5,473 nucleotides of DNA from Natrialbaceae archaeon B1-Br10_E2g27 (lineage in GTDB: Archaea; Halobacteriota; Halobacteria; Halobacteriales; Natrialbaceae), in contig LKMM01000181.1 of NCBI GenBank assembly GCA_001563885.1, positions 1 to 5,473 on the forward strand, read 5' to 3'. A model generated the notes under the pieces. It did not search any database. It saw only the letters and a list, made by a program, of their open reading frames with translations, and was not told where the DNA came from. Positions 5,232 through 5,473 of this stretch are shown here, in pieces. Both the position numbers and the translations under genes were made by a program. How positions within the stretch are numbered: position 1 is the stretch's first letter; each line of letters begins with the position of its first letter.

Positions 5232-5473
5232 ATGAAAACAAAAGCGTCACCGAAAGCACCGCTTCCAGTACCGCCCCGAACCCACCTCGAAGAGCGCTCG
5301 CGCCGGGCCCGAACCGAACCGATGTCGGTGCGTGCCCTCGGCGACGGACTCTATGAGGTCGAAACCAACCACGACGACGCCTACCTCGTCGACCTCGAAG
5401 CAGGCCGCTGTACCTGTCCCGACCACGTCTTTCGCGATGTGCGCTGTAAGCACATAAGACGCGTCGCGATCGA
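5232..5473 (+). CDS. SWIM zinc-finger domain protein, 3' end beyond the window
   Basis: An open frame runs from the ATG at 5232 to the window edge without a stop, giving 80 residues of an incomplete protein. After a basic, proline-rich N-terminus (MKTKASPKAPLPVPPRTHLE) comes MSVRALGDGLYEVETNHDDA (31-50), then YLVDLEAGRCTCPD, and CxCx(9)CxH with C60, C62, C72 and H74, the SWIM zinc-finger signature. SWIM domains bind DNA or proteins and occur in transposases, Swi2/Snf2 ATPases and many short haloarchaeal proteins; in the short proteins the function is unknown. The layout resembles the short haloarchaeal type, in which the domain makes up most of the protein, but the missing end prevents a length comparison. 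The gene is divergent from pspAB across 130 bp. Confidence 0.82.
   Translation, partial: MKTKASPKAPLPVPPRTHLEERSRRARTEPMSVRALGDGLYEVETNHDDAYLVDLEAGRCTCPDHVFRDVRCKHIRRVAI

Noticed and set aside
4959..5235. Frames crossing the pspAB start and the divergent promoter region (minus strand 4959-5228, plus strand 4924-5235)
   Set aside because: The Arg-rich translations overlap the conserved N-terminus of PspAB and the promoter region, and carry no recognisable motifs.

Overview
The window looks like ordinary chromosomal DNA from a halophilic archaeon (class Halobacteria). The proteins are strongly acidic and Asp/Glu-rich, and the DNA is GC-rich. RadA is of archaeal type, several start codons lie about 27 bp after TATA-like elements (leaderless genes), and small haloarchaea-specific families are present. 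The heavy use of CTCGAG fits Natrialbales-type genomes (Natrinema, Haloterrigena, Natronorubrum and relatives), but this placement is an inference from composition and remembered homologues, not from a search.

Layout. Plus strand, left part: purU (82-1032, ACT domain plus formyltransferase-type hydrolase), then a 57-residue haloarchaeal small protein (1237-1410), then a SufU/IscU-type iron-sulfur scaffold gene (1610-2029). Minus strand, right part, read from right to left: a PspAB-like gene (5101-4496), a cytoplasmic PQQ-type beta-propeller gene (4336-3194) and radA (3079-2048). radA converges on sufU, with 18 bp between the stop codons. At the right edge a SWIM zinc-finger gene starts at 5232 on the plus strand, divergent from pspAB, and runs out of the window.

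How the genes relate. They appear to be single transcription units rather than one pathway. purU serves one-carbon and purine metabolism, sufU iron-sulfur cluster assembly, radA homologous recombination, and pspAB probably the envelope or stress response. The propeller and the 57-residue protein have no known function. Most genes have their own promoter-like element. The propeller gene and the 57-residue gene have TATA-like boxes placed for leaderless transcripts. purU, radA and pspAB carry Shine-Dalgarno-like sequences.

The intergenic regions hold the least explained structure. There are two hairpins whose G-U pairs favour folding on one particular strand (1129-1158 plus strand, 4442-4471 minus strand). 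There is also an 11-bp perfect inverted repeat upstream of sufU (1496-1547) and an 18-bp near-palindrome upstream of the propeller promoter (4400-4417). I found no RNA genes, mobile elements, CRISPR arrays or defence system, and no gene-free stretch exceeds about 205 bp. I do not see a new multi-gene system; the items worth checking are small.
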